The translations under genes and the position numbers were made by a program. Positions 10,043 to 22,923 of a stretch of 64,000 nucleotides of DNA are shown here, in pieces. The stretch is from assembly GCA_963971425.1 (NCBI GenBank), contig OZ020517.1, forward strand, positions 29,592,668 through 29,656,667, in the 5' to 3' direction. The stretch is from Bryoerythrophyllum caledonicum. Its lineage: Eukaryota; Streptophyta; Bryopsida; Pottiales; Pottiaceae. Under the pieces are notes generated by a model that ran no database searches, had not been told where the DNA came from, and worked only from the letters and a program-made list of their open reading frames with translations. Each line of letters opens with the position of its first letter. The stretch's first letter is position 1.

Positions 10043-11815
10043 CTACTCTAAAGTCTAAGAGAATCTTGTTGTGTGTTGATGATGGTCATGTTCCCCCGAA
10101 AGATTTTCCATCCAAGGTTTAAGGGTCGTGGGTGAAACTACACGAAGCACGGCCTAATTCGATCGGTGAGTGGATGTTTCCAACACTCCTACTCCCGATT
10201 CTATCACGAGGATGGACTGACCTAAGACCAAGACCCAATTTTTAGTGGTGGAGTTTTAGCTCGATGAAGCCGCCGAAGAATCCTATTAAGGACTACCCTC
10301 CAAGGGCAAACGACAAAAAGCTAACCGAATTGAGGGATGTCTCCACGAGCATCACCCCGTTGGAAAGCTGTCCCCCAACTGGCGCCACACGGTACAGATC
10401 CTTACTGTGGGGCTGACCCAGACCTCAATTTGATAAAAGGTGGGGTTCCTCGGTATCTTTGGTATCCCCCCTTCCACCTTTTACCACCTTGAACTAGGCA
10501 TTACCCACTAGGAAGAAACGATTCAATCACGGGACGGCATGCAACAAGGTGTGTATACAATGTTATCACTGTGAAGAAGACATACCTCGATGCATCTCCA
10601 GCCACCCTGTCACCATTAGTTGAAGTCGACCGTGGACCTAATCGCACTCTATCGATGCTAAGGCCAACCAATAAGTCACATACAATGTTATAGAGGGGGA
10701 TAACTTACCTTGAAGCAACTCCAGCCAATCCACTTGTTAGCACAAGATTTGTTGCATGCAATTTCGTGGTTGGCCAAACCTAGCGGTTCTAAGGCAAGTG
10801 TTCCACACGGCTCAAGTGAGAAATCAGGGTTTTCTAACCCTAGTGTGGTCACCACATCCAAGTTGGTCTTATTTACTACTCGTGGTCCTACAAAGAGGGT
10901 GTAGTGCACATACCGTACGCAGCGCTCCTTCCAAACAGCACCCCTACGTCTTGGATGCGTCCACGACTCCAACTCCCCTCCAAGTGGCTCATTCACACAT
11001 ACATTGCCTTAACTTGCAACTTTTGATTCAACCATTCCAATTACACCAAGTTGTTCTTACCTTGGTGGTTAGTCAAGCGCGGGGGGAAGGAAGGGGCGCC
11101 CTTGTCCCATACCCGGGCACTTGTACCCTTCCCCTTCGGCCTAGGAGCTCACTGGAATTCTTACGAACACCGTGGGAGGGCCTCAACCTTTCACTCCTAG
11201 GCCCCTTGCTCGACTCAAAGCCACAAGACTAGAAGGGGATCCTTCCAACACAAGGTGTTTTGTGGTTGGAAGGTCGGGAAACCACACTCCCTTTTAGACC
11301 CCCATCTTAAAACACAACTTGGCACGTTCATTCATTCACAAGACTTTCAAACATGCACACAATTGGCACTCAATCAACCATTCATGAGCAAGGTAGGGCA
11401 CTTACCTTTAAGCCACCCGATGCCGCTCCTTACACCATGAGTCTCTTAGCGTTTGTACCCCTACATCCAACAGTAGAATAATTAACACAATCAAACAATG
11501 AGCACGCCTCCTCCCGGCAAACGCACCAAAATGTGAGCCAAATAAACCGCCCCCTAATGGGGTGGCTTATCTTGAACACAAGATCCTACATATGGGATGC
11601 AGCCTCTTGTGCAAACATACTTTAACCATTCATACAAGCATGATGACCCAAGGCGTGGTCACTTAAGAGGGTTCGTTAATAATTAGTGATGTGATGGCTG
11701 AATTGAGCCTTAGATTGAATCCAACCTTTAGACAAGCGTAAATTCCGCCTCAAAGCTTTGTTTCCAATGTTTTAAAGCTCCATTAGGTTCAATTTTGCCT
11801 TGTGAACTTGATTAG
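10043..11815 (-). other. Element 1 leader / possible inner part of the 5' LTR, non-coding
   Basis: No ORF with a recognisable product. It lies between the gag start and the shared repeat. A primer-binding-site-like sequence at 10371-10387 suggests that the LTR extends inward to about 10406, so that 10406-11815 would be LTR sequence missing from the truncated left copy. This is inferred. Confidence 0.5.
10371..10387 (-). promoter_or_regulatory. Candidate tRNA primer-binding site of element 1
   Basis: On the minus strand this reads TGGCGCCAGTTGGGGGA, close to the TGGCGCCGTTGCCGGGGA type used by many plant gypsy elements (tRNA-Asp-like primer, family knowledge). It lies upstream of gag on the same strand. 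The nearest TG-starting LTR edge (10406 on the plus strand) would leave an 18-nt spacer, longer than usual. Confidence 0.5.
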
Positions 11816-13961
11816 CACCTTAACCACCAATTCCAGGCCCAAGTGCGACCCTAACAGCAGCAACCAGCAGACAGGCTCCTCTTTTTATGTTAAAAGTTTA
11901 ATTCTTCATTATCTTCGTGATTATGACTCCGTTTTTTACGTTTGTTTTTTGTATTCTTATTAGTTTTTCTTGCTTAACACGATGGCAGCCTTCAATTGAT
12001 CATTTGACTCGACCCTGGACCTCCCAGCCAGCGACCAACAGTGCACCTTCAACATATGACTTTATTCAAGATCATGCACCACATTCCTATGCATGTATCA
12101 CATTCATTCACACAAGAATCCACCCCAGCCTTACTAAGAGTGAGCCTCCAGCTGTGTTCACTTACTAATGGCGCTCTAATCGGTTATTTAGTTGAATATA
12201 TAGCAAACCCTAATTCTACCGAAAAATTGGCAGCGCTTCCGCGTGGTTTTTGTATTTAGAAAATTAGGGTTCAAGTCATACACATGGAATTGAAGAGGTT
12301 CGAGGGAGAAAAGAAAAGGGGCTCCCTGAGTTAATTCGGTTCACCCTCCATCCTTAGCCTTCGACTTGCTTGGTCAGCTCCTGATCTTGCTCCTCTTGTT
12401 CAGCTCGTGATCTTGCTCTTCTTGTTCAGCTCGTGATCTTGCTCCTCTTGTTCAGCTCGTGATCTTGCTCCTCTTGTTCAGCTCGTGATCTTGCTCCTCT
12501 TGTTCAGCTCGTGATCTTGCTCCTCTTGTTGGTGCTCTTCACTCCGCAGCCCGTATCTTCGTTGTCACAGCTCCGATCCGCGCGTTCTTGAGCTTGTTGA
12601 AAAGCCAACGTTCTAATCTATCTACTCCTAAAATCTTAGCCCGATTGGACAAGAACTCCGCTACTGACGAGGGAAAACCTGAGGCCGTATGAGATCCGCC
12701 ACCGATCCTCCAGCTGGTCGTCCTCACTCTGCCGCCCGTATCTTCGTCGTCACAACTCCGATCCGCACATGTTTGAGCTTGTTGGAAAGCCAACGTTCTA
12801 ATCTATCTACTCCTCAAATCTTAGCCTGATTGGACAAGAACTCCGCTACTGACAAGGGAAAACCTGAGGCCGTATGAGATCCGCCACCGATCCTCCAGCT
12901 GGTCGTCCTCACTCCGCCGCCCGTATCTTCGTCGTCACAGCTCCGATCCGCGTGTTCTTGAATTTGTTGGAAAGCCAACTTTCTAATCTATCTACTCTCG
13001 TATTTTCGCAACGATTGAATCACATTCCAGCCCACAGGAGGGGGAAATTTGAACCCTACGTCTCTCTCTCCTTCCACACACCTCTCTCGGTTTCTTAGCT
13101 CCTACCACACACCTCTCTCACTCCTACCTCCCACCCTTCGAATGAGCGCCCTCCAAGGGGGTAACCCCAAGACCCTTGCTCGTTTCTTTGTTCCCAAGGT
13201 CGTTCCCTTCGTCGTTCACAGCCGCCAATTTGGGTGGGCACATTAATGGTCACACTAAACAACTAGTAACTAAAAAGCAATAACTCACTAGCCACCCTTG
13301 CATTTAACACAAGTGGGTGTCCCACTAACCAAGGAATATCTAAATCTAAACTTTGACTCCATGCCACATGTGTGTGCATGATCTCAATAAGTGAGCTATT
13401 AGCTAATTTTCAAAGGTGCAAAAATCTAATTTAACCTACCTAAATTGAATTCCCCTTGCTTGGGGTAATTCCTAATTTACTTAGTGATTGATGAGGATTC
13501 TTTTCCACTTCTTTTGGACCCTTTTGACTATTTTTTTAAGGGCTTTTAACGCCCCATTCTTTTTTCTTTTCTCCTTACCATCCTCCTTCTTCTCCCATTT
13601 TTTTGGTTTCGTGATTTCTTCATCGTGACCGAATATGGTCTACAACTCGATAGGAGGTAAATTCTTCTCCACCACTACTCATTTTAATTCTTTTCTAATT
13701 TTCTTTTGTCTTTTTTCCCTTCTCTCTTCGCTTTTCTTTTCTGGTTTATTCCCTTTTTTTTTCCTTCCTTTTTGGCTAACTACATAAATTCCGCGATTGC
13801 CCAAAAATGGCTCCTCTTTTAGTGAGGGGAAAGGCCACTTGGCCATTTTAATCAAAAAACCACGAGCTAGTCCATGGGATAACCCATTTTCACCACTCAT
13901 TAGCCTTAATGGACCCGACGTGAGGTCCATTCATCACCGTGAGCCGTTTTTGCGGCTCACA
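11816..13961 (-). repeat. Right LTR copy of element 1 (5' LTR, shared part)
   Basis: Matches 910-3692. It ends …GGCTCACA, so the minus strand starts TGTGAGCC. The next base, 13962, is already inside the LTR of element 2, as expected if element 1 inserted into that LTR; the sequence there is CTCCA, a candidate 5-bp target duplication whose partner is not in the window. Confidence 0.8.
12375..12530. repeat. 26-bp minisatellite, 6 copies
   Basis: Six head-to-tail 26-bp units (156 bp), one with a C-to-T change. The left LTR has only two. Confidence 0.9.
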
Positions 13962-15451
13962 CTCCACTTAAGTTTACTTATCCACACTTAATTCTTAAAG
14001 ACTACAGTGTTCTACACTTACTCGTACCACTTAGTTCTTAAGATCCCTGACTAGTTCTTAAGACTTCCTTCTCGGTCGTCTCCATGTTCTTAAGAACACA
14101 GTCTCTGCCCTTTAGTTCTTAAGCACTCACTTACTCACTTAAGCCTGATTCTTAAGAACCTGCATTGTCTAGACCAATTCAGCCCTACCGTGTTCTTAAG
14201 TTTCTGTCTTTAAGACTTCCAGAACCGGGAGTGCATCTCATTGAATGCAAATATTGTCCCGTATTCTCACTTATACGAACCTTTAAGTCCAAGCCCTTAA
14301 ACTTAAGGGTCTGCTGGTACTTAAGGTCTCAACCTTCATAAGATTATATATCCAAACTTGGACTTAAGATTCTTAAGTTTCTATGTTTTCTTCTTAAGCC
14401 TTTCTTTGGGATTTGTTCCTTATTTTCTCTCTTATGATAGATTCTTAAATACTCACAACTTAGCCTACCTTAGAGAATCCCTTCTATTAAGGTTAGACTT
14501 AATGCTAATTTTTTGTATGCATAATATGACACTCTTGCCATGCATCAAGGTAGGCCACTCTTGATGTTTATTGCATAAATTGCATTAACACGAATAAGAT
14601 TTCCACTCTTATTCTTATGATACTCAAGTTATGCTCACTCACACTTGAGATCTTCTTAAGTACTTATGCACCACACAGCTCATGCACTAAGTCACTTAAT
14701 TTCACATTATCTCCATTAATCTTCACACTCATGATTAATGCTCCAACACACACACACAAGGACCAAGGTCACACCCACGACCTTAGTAGTTAGGGTATTT
14801 CCCTAACTTATTCCATGAAGAATAAATATACAATGCATTCATGCATAGGAATTTAATCTATAATTAATATCTAATGCATGCAATTGCATTTATACAACAC
14901 ACAATGTCAAATTTATTCAATGAAGTTCACATATTATTGCAATTATACATATGACTCAAGTCACACACAAGACTCTACACATGCAAATTCAATAACAATT
15001 ATATATTCATATATAAAATTAAATACTCTTACAACATTAAGAGTCATCAACTAGCTTTTTCACCTAAAGCTAGGGCTCACTCCAATCTTCCTCCAAGGAA
15101 TTTCTATGGTAATGGCCAAGAATGCTAAAAATTCAAGTTAGTCATTCTACTCAACATCCAAGAGGTACAACTCTTGGAAAGAGGTTTTCCCTAGTATTAA
15201 CCATTAAGATTAATTTCACTAAATCTTCACATCTCTTCATATCCATTCATGAGAAGGTGCACCCTACCCAAAGGGTGTGAGTTCAACCCTTTTCCCATTA
15301 TTTCCTATTTCTTGGATATGAATAGGTACTTCCCAATTAATTAACTACTTAGTGTAAACTTAATCATTATTTTTTTAATTCTCTATATATCTCCAACCCT
15401 TTTTACACTTAATTTTCGGAAAAAATCTATTTTTGTCATTTTGGCTCTACA
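13962..15451 (-). repeat. Left LTR of element 2 (3' LTR, truncated by element 1)
   Basis: Matches 32479-33968 base for base in length and ends GGCTCTACA. The minus-strand sequence just inside (15452-15465) contains AAGAGGAAAG, an acceptable polypurine tract. The first 450 bp are crowded with TTCTTAAG palindromes. Confidence 0.85.
13990..14400. promoter_or_regulatory. Cluster of TTCTTAAG / CTTAAG palindromes in the LTR
   Basis: At least a dozen CTTAAG hexamers, many as GTTCTTAAG or TTCTTAAGAA, occur within about 400 bp. The same words recur in 16440-16800, 22090-22500 and 32400-32960. Chance would give about one CTTAAG per 4 kb. A repeated binding site or a degenerate repeat is possible; the function is unknown. 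Confidence 0.55.
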
Positions 15452-17834
15452 TAGCTTTCCTCTTAGCTTGGAGACGTCCTCGTCGACTTCAAAGACCTTT
15501 GTCTTTGAACTTGATCTTTCGCATTTCATCTTCTTTTCTATCGTTTTCTTGTAGTCTCTTTAAGCTCTATATAACATTTTTTCTTACTTGTCTTTCTTCT
15601 CTAAGAATTGTTGATTGTCTTGATTTGCTTTCCATTGTTCTCCTTTTTAATAAGTATGTCTCATACATACTTGGCTTCAAGTTTCTCCTTTTAACTTAAC
15701 TCTTTTAGTTAAGTCTTCCATTTTAGACTTCTATAGTATATTTTTTCATTTTAGCTTTGAATTTTTCCATTCTCTTTTAAATCTTCATTTTTAATTTTCA
15801 TTGCTTTTCAATATTTCTCTCTTTAATTTAATTTTTCTTCCATATCTTTCTCTACACTCCACTTGCAATCATTTTTTTTAATTTATTTTTTTTACTTCAT
15901 TCATCATTTTTTTTTTCAAGTTTAGAAAATTAGCACTCATTAGTCCTCACATCTCTTGATTAGTAAATTAGTAGTGCATCTTCACAACTAATTACTAATC
16001 CTAGATTACTAACTTTCTTTTCACACACTCTTCTCTTTCTTCTAACTTGTGTGAGCTATCCTATCATACAATTCAAGTAGTGTGTGTATTACTTCACTAC
16101 TAATCGTATTATCTACATCACTCACATTGTTTTCCATAGCCTTTTTGCTTTATCTCTCAATATTATCATGTTCTTTCTCATTTTTCCCTTTCATGATACT
16201 CTCTCGTTAGAATTATCATGTTCTCTCCCTCTTATTTTTTCCTTTCATGATATTCTCTCATTAGAATTATCACGTTCTCTCCCTCTTATTTTTTCCTTTC
16301 ATCTGTATGCCTTGATTATTTTTTATTTTTTTATTTTTTTATTTTTTTAAAAATAAATTTATTATTATTATTATTATTATTTTTAAATTTTTACAAATTC
16401 AATTGAATTTGCTCTTTTCTTAGGACACTATCCCTCCATCTATTCTTAAAACTCTCATATTACATCTAAGTCTTAAGAATTGGGTTTGATCCCAAATGTA
16501 ACTGACTTTGGTTTTGTTCTTAAGGAAACTGACTCATAACAAGTTTTTAAAGAACTGACTCGTTTAAGGAAAATAAGGATCTAACATATTTGTTCTTTTC
16601 TTTAAGGAACTAAATTTCTCTTGCTCCTCTAATTCTTAAGGTTCTAGTCTGCTCATGGTTGTGACTTAAACTCTCACTTCTTAAAATCACAGGAAAAGAT
16701 GATCTCAATCAAAACAGTGTTTTTAAAGGCTCTTTCAAATTTGTACTTAAAGAGATCTTCTCTAAAATTTTGACCTTAAGGAGTGTTACTTTAAAGGATA
16801 AACTTACTACATATTGGTTTTTTAGGTAGGAATTTTATGCAGTCTTTCATCTTGGTTGTTTCTTCCCGAGGTTGTTCTTAACCGCGTACAAACAGAGCTC
16901 TGTCTGTATTGACAGGTTTCTTATTTCATAAGTCACAGACTCCGAATATCAGTCTTCTATTTTCATTCTTCCCTAAATTCCTTATAATTTTTTCTTCATT
17001 GTGATTCATCATGCTTCAGATTGTAAAAATATGTTGGGCATATGTCTCCGAATAATCGAAACAGTGAAAGAAGTTATTATTTTTCTGTATACTAGGTTCA
17101 GCATTTGTCCCATATCGTTTGGTAAGGCTCCTGCGGCTCACGATATATAGGCTGGCTGACCCCTGGCTTTCATCTAGCAGGCCTTGGTGGTCAGTTAACG
17201 TGTGCCACGGGTACATACTGTCGTGGCAACCTCCGGGTGCTAGTGCCGGGTATGTATCCATCACACGTGGCTTATCCCACCACGCTTGACTAGAGTGCTG
17301 ACTCCTGTAGTTACATGCAGTTCAACATGGTTTTTTTTTGTTTTTTTTTTCTCATAACTTGCTTCACAATGTTGCTTCCTTCTTCGTGTATACAACTTCC
17401 AATTCACTGAACCTTCTTTCAACATGCTTCCATTCTTATGTTTTTTGTAGAAAACTCATAGTTATTCTTCATTCTCAATCAGCTACTCGTTTTAATTAAT
17501 TGTTGACTTCATTTTCTCGTGTTCATAATCTTATGACACTGTATCATGGAGCCAATGTCATTCATATTTCCTTAGGAAGATAACAACTATACATTTTTTT
17601 GTTTTTTCAGCTTCAAAATCAGCTATCAGCTCATTATCATGGCTTCCACAATAAGCCATATCCTGAGTCCTGAAGCTGCAAACGTCTAAGCTTTAACTGC
17701 CATCTCAAAATCACAAAATTCCATCTTAGTCTTTACATTGTCTACACAGAGTTCCTCCTAAAAACCTCATGTCTATTTAAGATCTTGGTCTGGCCTCGAG
17801 TCGAGGGCGCTTGTGCTTGTACGCATCCTTGAAC
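15452..17834. other. Element 2 non-coding stretch between the extra ORF and the 3' LTR
   Basis: T-rich on the plus strand. It includes a 54-bp unit repeated two to three times (about 16190-16300, CTTTCATGATAYTCTC core), a TTA/TTTA microsatellite (16318-16385) and CTTAAG-rich DNA (16430-16800). No supported gene. The 82-codon minus-strand frame at 17016-17264 has no recognisable features. Confidence 0.6.
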
Positions 17835-17927
17835 TCACACTCCTGGAGAATCCAGCTGTAGCTCAGCCATCTCCACGTTTCGACAAACATCCTCATCATG
17901 CTTGAAGAGATACGTCTCATGTGCCTT

Positions 17928-20900
17928 CTAGTAACTCAGCCATGCAACTAGCTGCTCTTGACGCTTGCTGGAATTCTCCAGGGCAAACACCAAACTCGCA
18001 CCATGGAGGAAGTTGGTAATTACCATACACTCCAAAGTCCTCATATGGCGACTTGGCATCTGCTGCATCTTCGTCCATAAGTGAAACTCGGGCTTGGTTT
18101 CATCAAACATGTTGACGTTCACCACGCACTTATATCGCATATACATGTGAGACAAAATGTTGCAAAACACTGTAGCTCGAAAACACATAGGGTCCGTGTG
18201 TCTTCGGTGAATCTCAAAAAAGGCCCTGTAGGAATCACTACATTCATGGGGAGAAGAAAAACTCCTTGGAATCTGTGGCCAGTCGTAAGGCACTGTGTCG
18301 AGCTTACTCCAGGGCGCCCACTTATAACGCCTATATCCCTTCAAAGGACACTGGTGGTAGCTCATCGTGATCGCTGCTGGCGGCACCGTTGACCAAGTCT
18401 AGGATGCCTTGGGATACAGCTGATCCCACTGTCTCCAGACCTGGGGTGACAAGCCAAAGTCCTCCAACAGCCAATCTATGGCTTGCCATGAGGGAAATGG
18501 CGCCTCCTCCTCGGTGTTGAACAGATTCTCGTATTCTCCGAGAAATCGCTGCTTGTTCAACGATCCGGTCACTGGTAATGGCAAGCCTCCCCAGATCGTA
18601 TGTCTGTAATCCGGAGGTGGTGACATGAAAGTGACCATCTGAACCGCCTCTGCCACATCCACCGTTTTCTTTTTTGCTCCCTCGATTGCACGCTTAAGTC
18701 GGTGGTGAGCTCGGACCTTGGCGTAGAGATACTGTCCCATGGTGATCTCACCCCGCTGCGCCAAGTCCTCGCGCTCTTCGACTTGAGTCATGCATCCTAC
18801 GAAGCTCTGTTCATTCTGCAATAACTTCGTCAGCTTCTCCATTTGGTTCTTCCATTCTCCCAAGTACTCCGAGGTAATGGGAACAATCTTAAGATCAACC
18901 TCAGGAATGACTACCATTCGTTGAGCTACATCTGGTTGATCATACTGCCTCCGCATCTACAGCTGCCCCTTCAAGTGCCAGTAATATAGTAGCACTCTGG
19001 CTCCAATATCACCGATCGGCACCAGCAACTGTCTGGTGTCCACCAGCTGGAGGTCCCGTCTCACGATCATTTCACAGATTAAATTCTGCATGTTGGCGAA
19101 GTTCGCTGCTGCGGTCCATAGGTTCTGAAATTCTCCCCGGCTCAGCTTGTCTCCAGCGCTCAAGCACATCATGGTGTAGCAAGCATTCCTCTGCAACTCA
19201 TATGCTCGGAAGAGTGCAAAGGTTGGCGGACTGTGTAAGTCCTGGCGCCATATTGCCTCTTGGAGTTTGCTCTTCACTCCCCTATCTGTGGTTGTCTGTG
19301 CAGTCAACCGGGCATTAGCCTCGGTGACATCTCGTACCTTCTCTTCCAACTCTGCTACCTGTGAAGAGTCAGGCATAGCTACGGTCGACGCTTCCCTGCT
19401 CGCCTGCACCTCCCTCTTCTGTTGTGCTAGGGATTTCGCTAACTCCTTCGCCAGATTCTTCCCAGCCTGATACTGCTCCTTCACCAATTGGTGTTGAGTC
19501 TTAAGACTCTCAATCTCGAGCAAGTATTCTTCAACTTGTCTCTCCTTCGCAGTGTGGAGATCCTTCCAGTGGGCAGCGCTCCCGGAAGCTTGCCGGAGCT
19601 CTTCTTGCAACGTGTGCCAATCTCGCACTTGTGCTTCCTTATCTTCAGCTAGAGCCGAATTCTCCTTCTCCGACTCCGCCTTGAGGCGATGGTACTCCTA
19701 CTCCATGTGGCTCAGCTTCTTCTGCAACTCCTCGCATTGTTGTGCCTTCGTCGTCTGCTCGTTGCACAAGGTCTCCCAGTGCTGAACTTCTTCAGTTGTT
19801 TGGGTCAACTTCCCTCGTAGTTCACCCCGCTCCCTATCCAGCAGCTCTCTAGACCGCTCAGCTTCCAACAACGACTTCTCCAGCCGGAGCTTCTCGCATT
19901 GGAAGTCCTTCTGCATCTGATCCTTGGCCAACAAGATGTCCTTGTTGGTGGCTTGGTACTGCGCCACGAGATCATCCTTCTGAAACACCAACAGTTCGAG
20001 GTTCGCCTTGTTCAACTCTCGAATCCCACCATGTTTGGTACCATCTGCTCCCTGCAATTTCTTCTCTATTTGCTTGATAGGAGCTTCATCTTCAGGGTCC
20101 TCCATTGTAACAACCTCGTGAGCAGCGTACGGAACAATCTACTTGGATGGTGTCTTGGAGAGCTTCGCAGCTGCTGGTGGACGCGGTTCCTGTCCTGAGG
20201 TGATACTCAAGACACCTCCAGTGGAGATTGGGGGCTTCACTTTCTTCTTCTGCACTTCTGCCAGCGGTTTCTTCCCCTTGTCTTTCGTTGGTACAGGGGC
20301 TTCAGGTGACCCTGGTGTCTCCTCTTCTGCGTCCTCCCTTGCTGGACTGGTCATCTCTTCATCTCCTACGTCCTCTCCTTCTTCAGAAGCTTCTTCCGGT
20401 TCGTCCTCTTCCTCTGGTTCTGCAACCATCTTGCGCAATCTCTTCTTCTTGGCACTCCTCCCTGATTCTTCTTCCACCTCTTGTACTGCTCCAATCAAGC
20501 TCTTCCTCAGTGGGGGACAGATTGCTGAGAAGTATGTGGTTCCATGGAAGAAGATGCTATGGCGGGTATTCTTCCCTGCCAGCTCCAATCGGAGATGCGC
20601 GTACATGATCTTGGACCAGTTGAGTCGCTCCCCATTCCAGCTCTTGTAAGGTGCAGCCAACGCGCTGGGCAATAATACCTCCGTTCCATCTAGCGCCATC
20701 AAAAGTTGAAGGTTGATGAACTTCAACCATTCCTTCCACGAAGCCTTGGCTTTCCTGATTGAATATCCCCGTTCCACCTTGGCGTCGTCTGGTTTCTCGA
20801 ACACACGGCTGAGCTCAGCCTTGGTTAACAGAGGCAATCCCACCAACGTAGGTCCTGCCTTCGGCAAGCTTGGACAATGCTGCTGGACGATCTCCACGTC

Positions 20901-21242
20901 GAAGCGAACCACTTCACTGTTGATTAAAAATTCGTCTTGTGCGCCTCGCTTGGAGCCCAGCATGAAGGCCAGCACTCGCGGTAGATCCGCCTCCGGCCAT
21001 TGCTGCTCGATGAATTGCAAGAGACCTGCCTTCTCCAAATTCTTGCGGTTGCCCTCATACACCTTCTTTGGCAACTCCCTCAGCGGAGAAGGATCGATCT
21101 CAAAATCCTTCTTCATTTTCCGTTTCTGGCTCATCTTGACCTCTGTGTCTGCTATTCTCTTACAACGAGCGCCACTGTGTGAATTTGGATTCACCATTTT
21201 GCACCTGTTTTTAGCAAGAAAACAAAGTTCTTCTCCCTGCAA
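17928..21242 (-). CDS. Element 2 extra ORF in the env position, coiled-coil protein broken by TAG codons
   Basis: One continuous frame of about 1,105 codons, interrupted only by TAG at 20139, 19698, 18957 and 18399; after the TAG at 17928 it stays open to a TGA at 17835. Likely starts are MVNPNS or MSQKRK in the first 40 codons. An N-terminal folded part (GLLQFIEQQWPEADLPR, AFMLGSKRG) is followed by a strongly acidic E/D stretch, a KKKVKPP basic stretch, a long heptad-like coiled coil (20105-19300) and a Cys-poor C-terminal part. It lies downstream of integrase on the same strand, where env-like ORFs sit in Athila elements. No signal peptide or transmembrane segment is evident, so I do not call it an envelope. 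Function unknown. Confidence 0.75.
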
Positions 21243-22732
21243 TGTCTACTTCGTTTGCGCAGTCTTCTTCACGCTACAAAACACTCTTAAGACATGCATC
21301 TACACTCATAGAATTTCCTTTCATCTGTGCAGACTTATGTCTGAAGATTACATGCAAAGTGGTTACAACGGTTATGCCGTTTCTTGATTTTCCTTAATAA
21401 ACTCTTCTGCTTTTACTCTTGTAGATAGTTATCTACTCTTAGTAAATTCTATTCCGTTAATTTCGCACCTTGGCAAGGAAGATGAGTTGAATTCTGCGGT
21501 CTTAAGCAACCTCATTTACTACGAAATGGCACAATTCAACAATCCTCTGTTCTGTGAACTCACATTCAGAATAACTTAATGATGAACTTACCAGCAAAAG
21601 TGTGACGACTTCTTCTCCGCTCTTGGTGACACCTCGCTTCCCAAATACAGAGTCACCAAACTCACAATTTGCAACAATTCTTCACAATACACTCCAACTC
21701 TCAACAATGCAAACTGACCTCTCAACTTCTGCTTCAGCGATTGAACAATGCACTTGTGAATTCTCTCTGATGAGCCATAGCCAAGTTTGGCAGCTCGTTT
21801 TTTTAACAGCTCATCAAGTTTGCCACTTGGTTTTAAGTCCCGCCCCCACTCGTCCTTATCATCACGTTTTTCGAGTCATTGCAATGATCTTTTGACATGA
21901 TTGATTATTGTTCCCTCGAGTGAAGTGTCCACTTTTATCCCTTCCATGGCACTTTAGTTTGATCTTTCAACATGATGAGATTTCTCCACTTTATGACACG
22001 GTCGCTTCTCACAGATTTTCTACCAACTTAATCATCATTTTTATTTTCTTAACTATTTCCATTTTCCATAATTTGCTTCAGCTTACTTCTGGCTTAAGGC
22101 ATCTCCTTGCTTAAGTTTATTATTGTCTCACAATTTTACTTTTTAAGATAAACTTCAAGGACAACTCCTGACTTGCTGTCTTAAGGTGTCTACTCAAGTT
22201 CTTAAGACAACTGAAATTCTGACATCTCCTCAAATTTGATAAGACCACTCAAGTTCTTAAGTCACTTGTGCCTTTAAGACTATTTTGAGTTCTTAAGGCA
22301 ACTGCAGATCTGACGTCTCTTGAGTGTTTTAAGACAGCTTAAGTTCTTTAAGACAACTATGTCTTTAAGAGCACTTAAGTTCTTAAGACAACTGTCATGA
22401 TATCACACTTATGATCCTAATTCTGTGACTTAACTTGAGATGACTTCTTAAGTCCTGTTCCTTTATGCAAAATGATTTAGTTCTTAAGAATTTTTATTTT
22501 CGATTTTTATTTTTTCAACAATACCTTATGACAAGGTTTCTCTTAAGAAAGTTTTTTGTGAATGTTTTTTATGAATGATCATAAATTAACTATGACTTAA
22601 AACACAAAATTTTAAACTTTCCCTTTGGTAGTTTAGTGTCGTTCCGGACTACTTAAAAACTTTTTCTTAAGATTTTCTTAAAATTTCCCTTAAGTAGGGG
22701 TGTAGCCCCCCTCTTTAAAAGGGAACTTGCCC
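21243..22732. other. Element 2 spacer between pol and the extra ORF, CTTAAG-rich
   Basis: No supported gene. 22090-22500 carries repeated AAGTTCTTAAGACAACTG-like phrases. A purine-rich minus-strand run (AAAGAGGGGGG, about 22706-22716) lies just after the pol stop and could be an internal or former polypurine tract. Confidence 0.6.
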
Positions 22733-22921
22733 TCAAGTTACATACTTTTTGAGCCTGTATCCATTATAGCGTGTTGCATGTACATTTCCTGCAAAATCTT
22801 GTAATTCCACAAGGCCATTAGGATAAGATTTAAGTATTTTGTATGGTCCAAACCATCTCATTTTAAATTTCCCTGGAAATTTCTGGAATCTACTATCATA
22901 GAGTAAGACTAAATAATTTTC
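22733..22921 (-). pseudogene. Element 2 pol, C-terminal tail in a shifted frame
   Basis: Reading the minus strand in the frame that ends TGA at 22733 gives a gypsy-like integrase tail (FPGKFKMRWFGPY, then NGYRLKKYVT). It is out of frame with 22924-23628, so a small indel near 22935-22965 split the tail from the integrase core. Confidence 0.7.
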
Positions 22922-22923
22922 TT

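Larger units (their letters stand above)
910..13961 (-). mobile_element. Element 1: Ty3/gypsy LTR retrotransposon, defective
   Basis: A minus-strand element with direct repeats at 910-3692 and 11816-13961 flanking gag-protease-RT-RNase H-integrase in the order usual for Ty3/gypsy. The RT signature MPFGLCNAP and the lack of a visible chromodomain resemble the Athila/Tat side of plant gypsy elements (family knowledge). Its right end (…GGCTCACA) directly abuts the left LTR of element 2. The two repeat copies are nearly identical outside tandem arrays, so the insertion is young. The coding region nevertheless has an in-frame TGA at 6069 and a frameshift at the G10 run near 7331-7340. The left LTR appears truncated at 910. 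Confidence 0.85.

Noticed and set aside
10688..10996. 102-codon minus-strand frame in the leader of element 1
   Set aside because: No motif, and the same DNA is open on the plus strand; it lies in probable LTR or leader sequence.
17016..17264. 82-codon minus-strand frame
   Set aside because: Isolated, no homology landmarks, in non-coding DNA of element 2.
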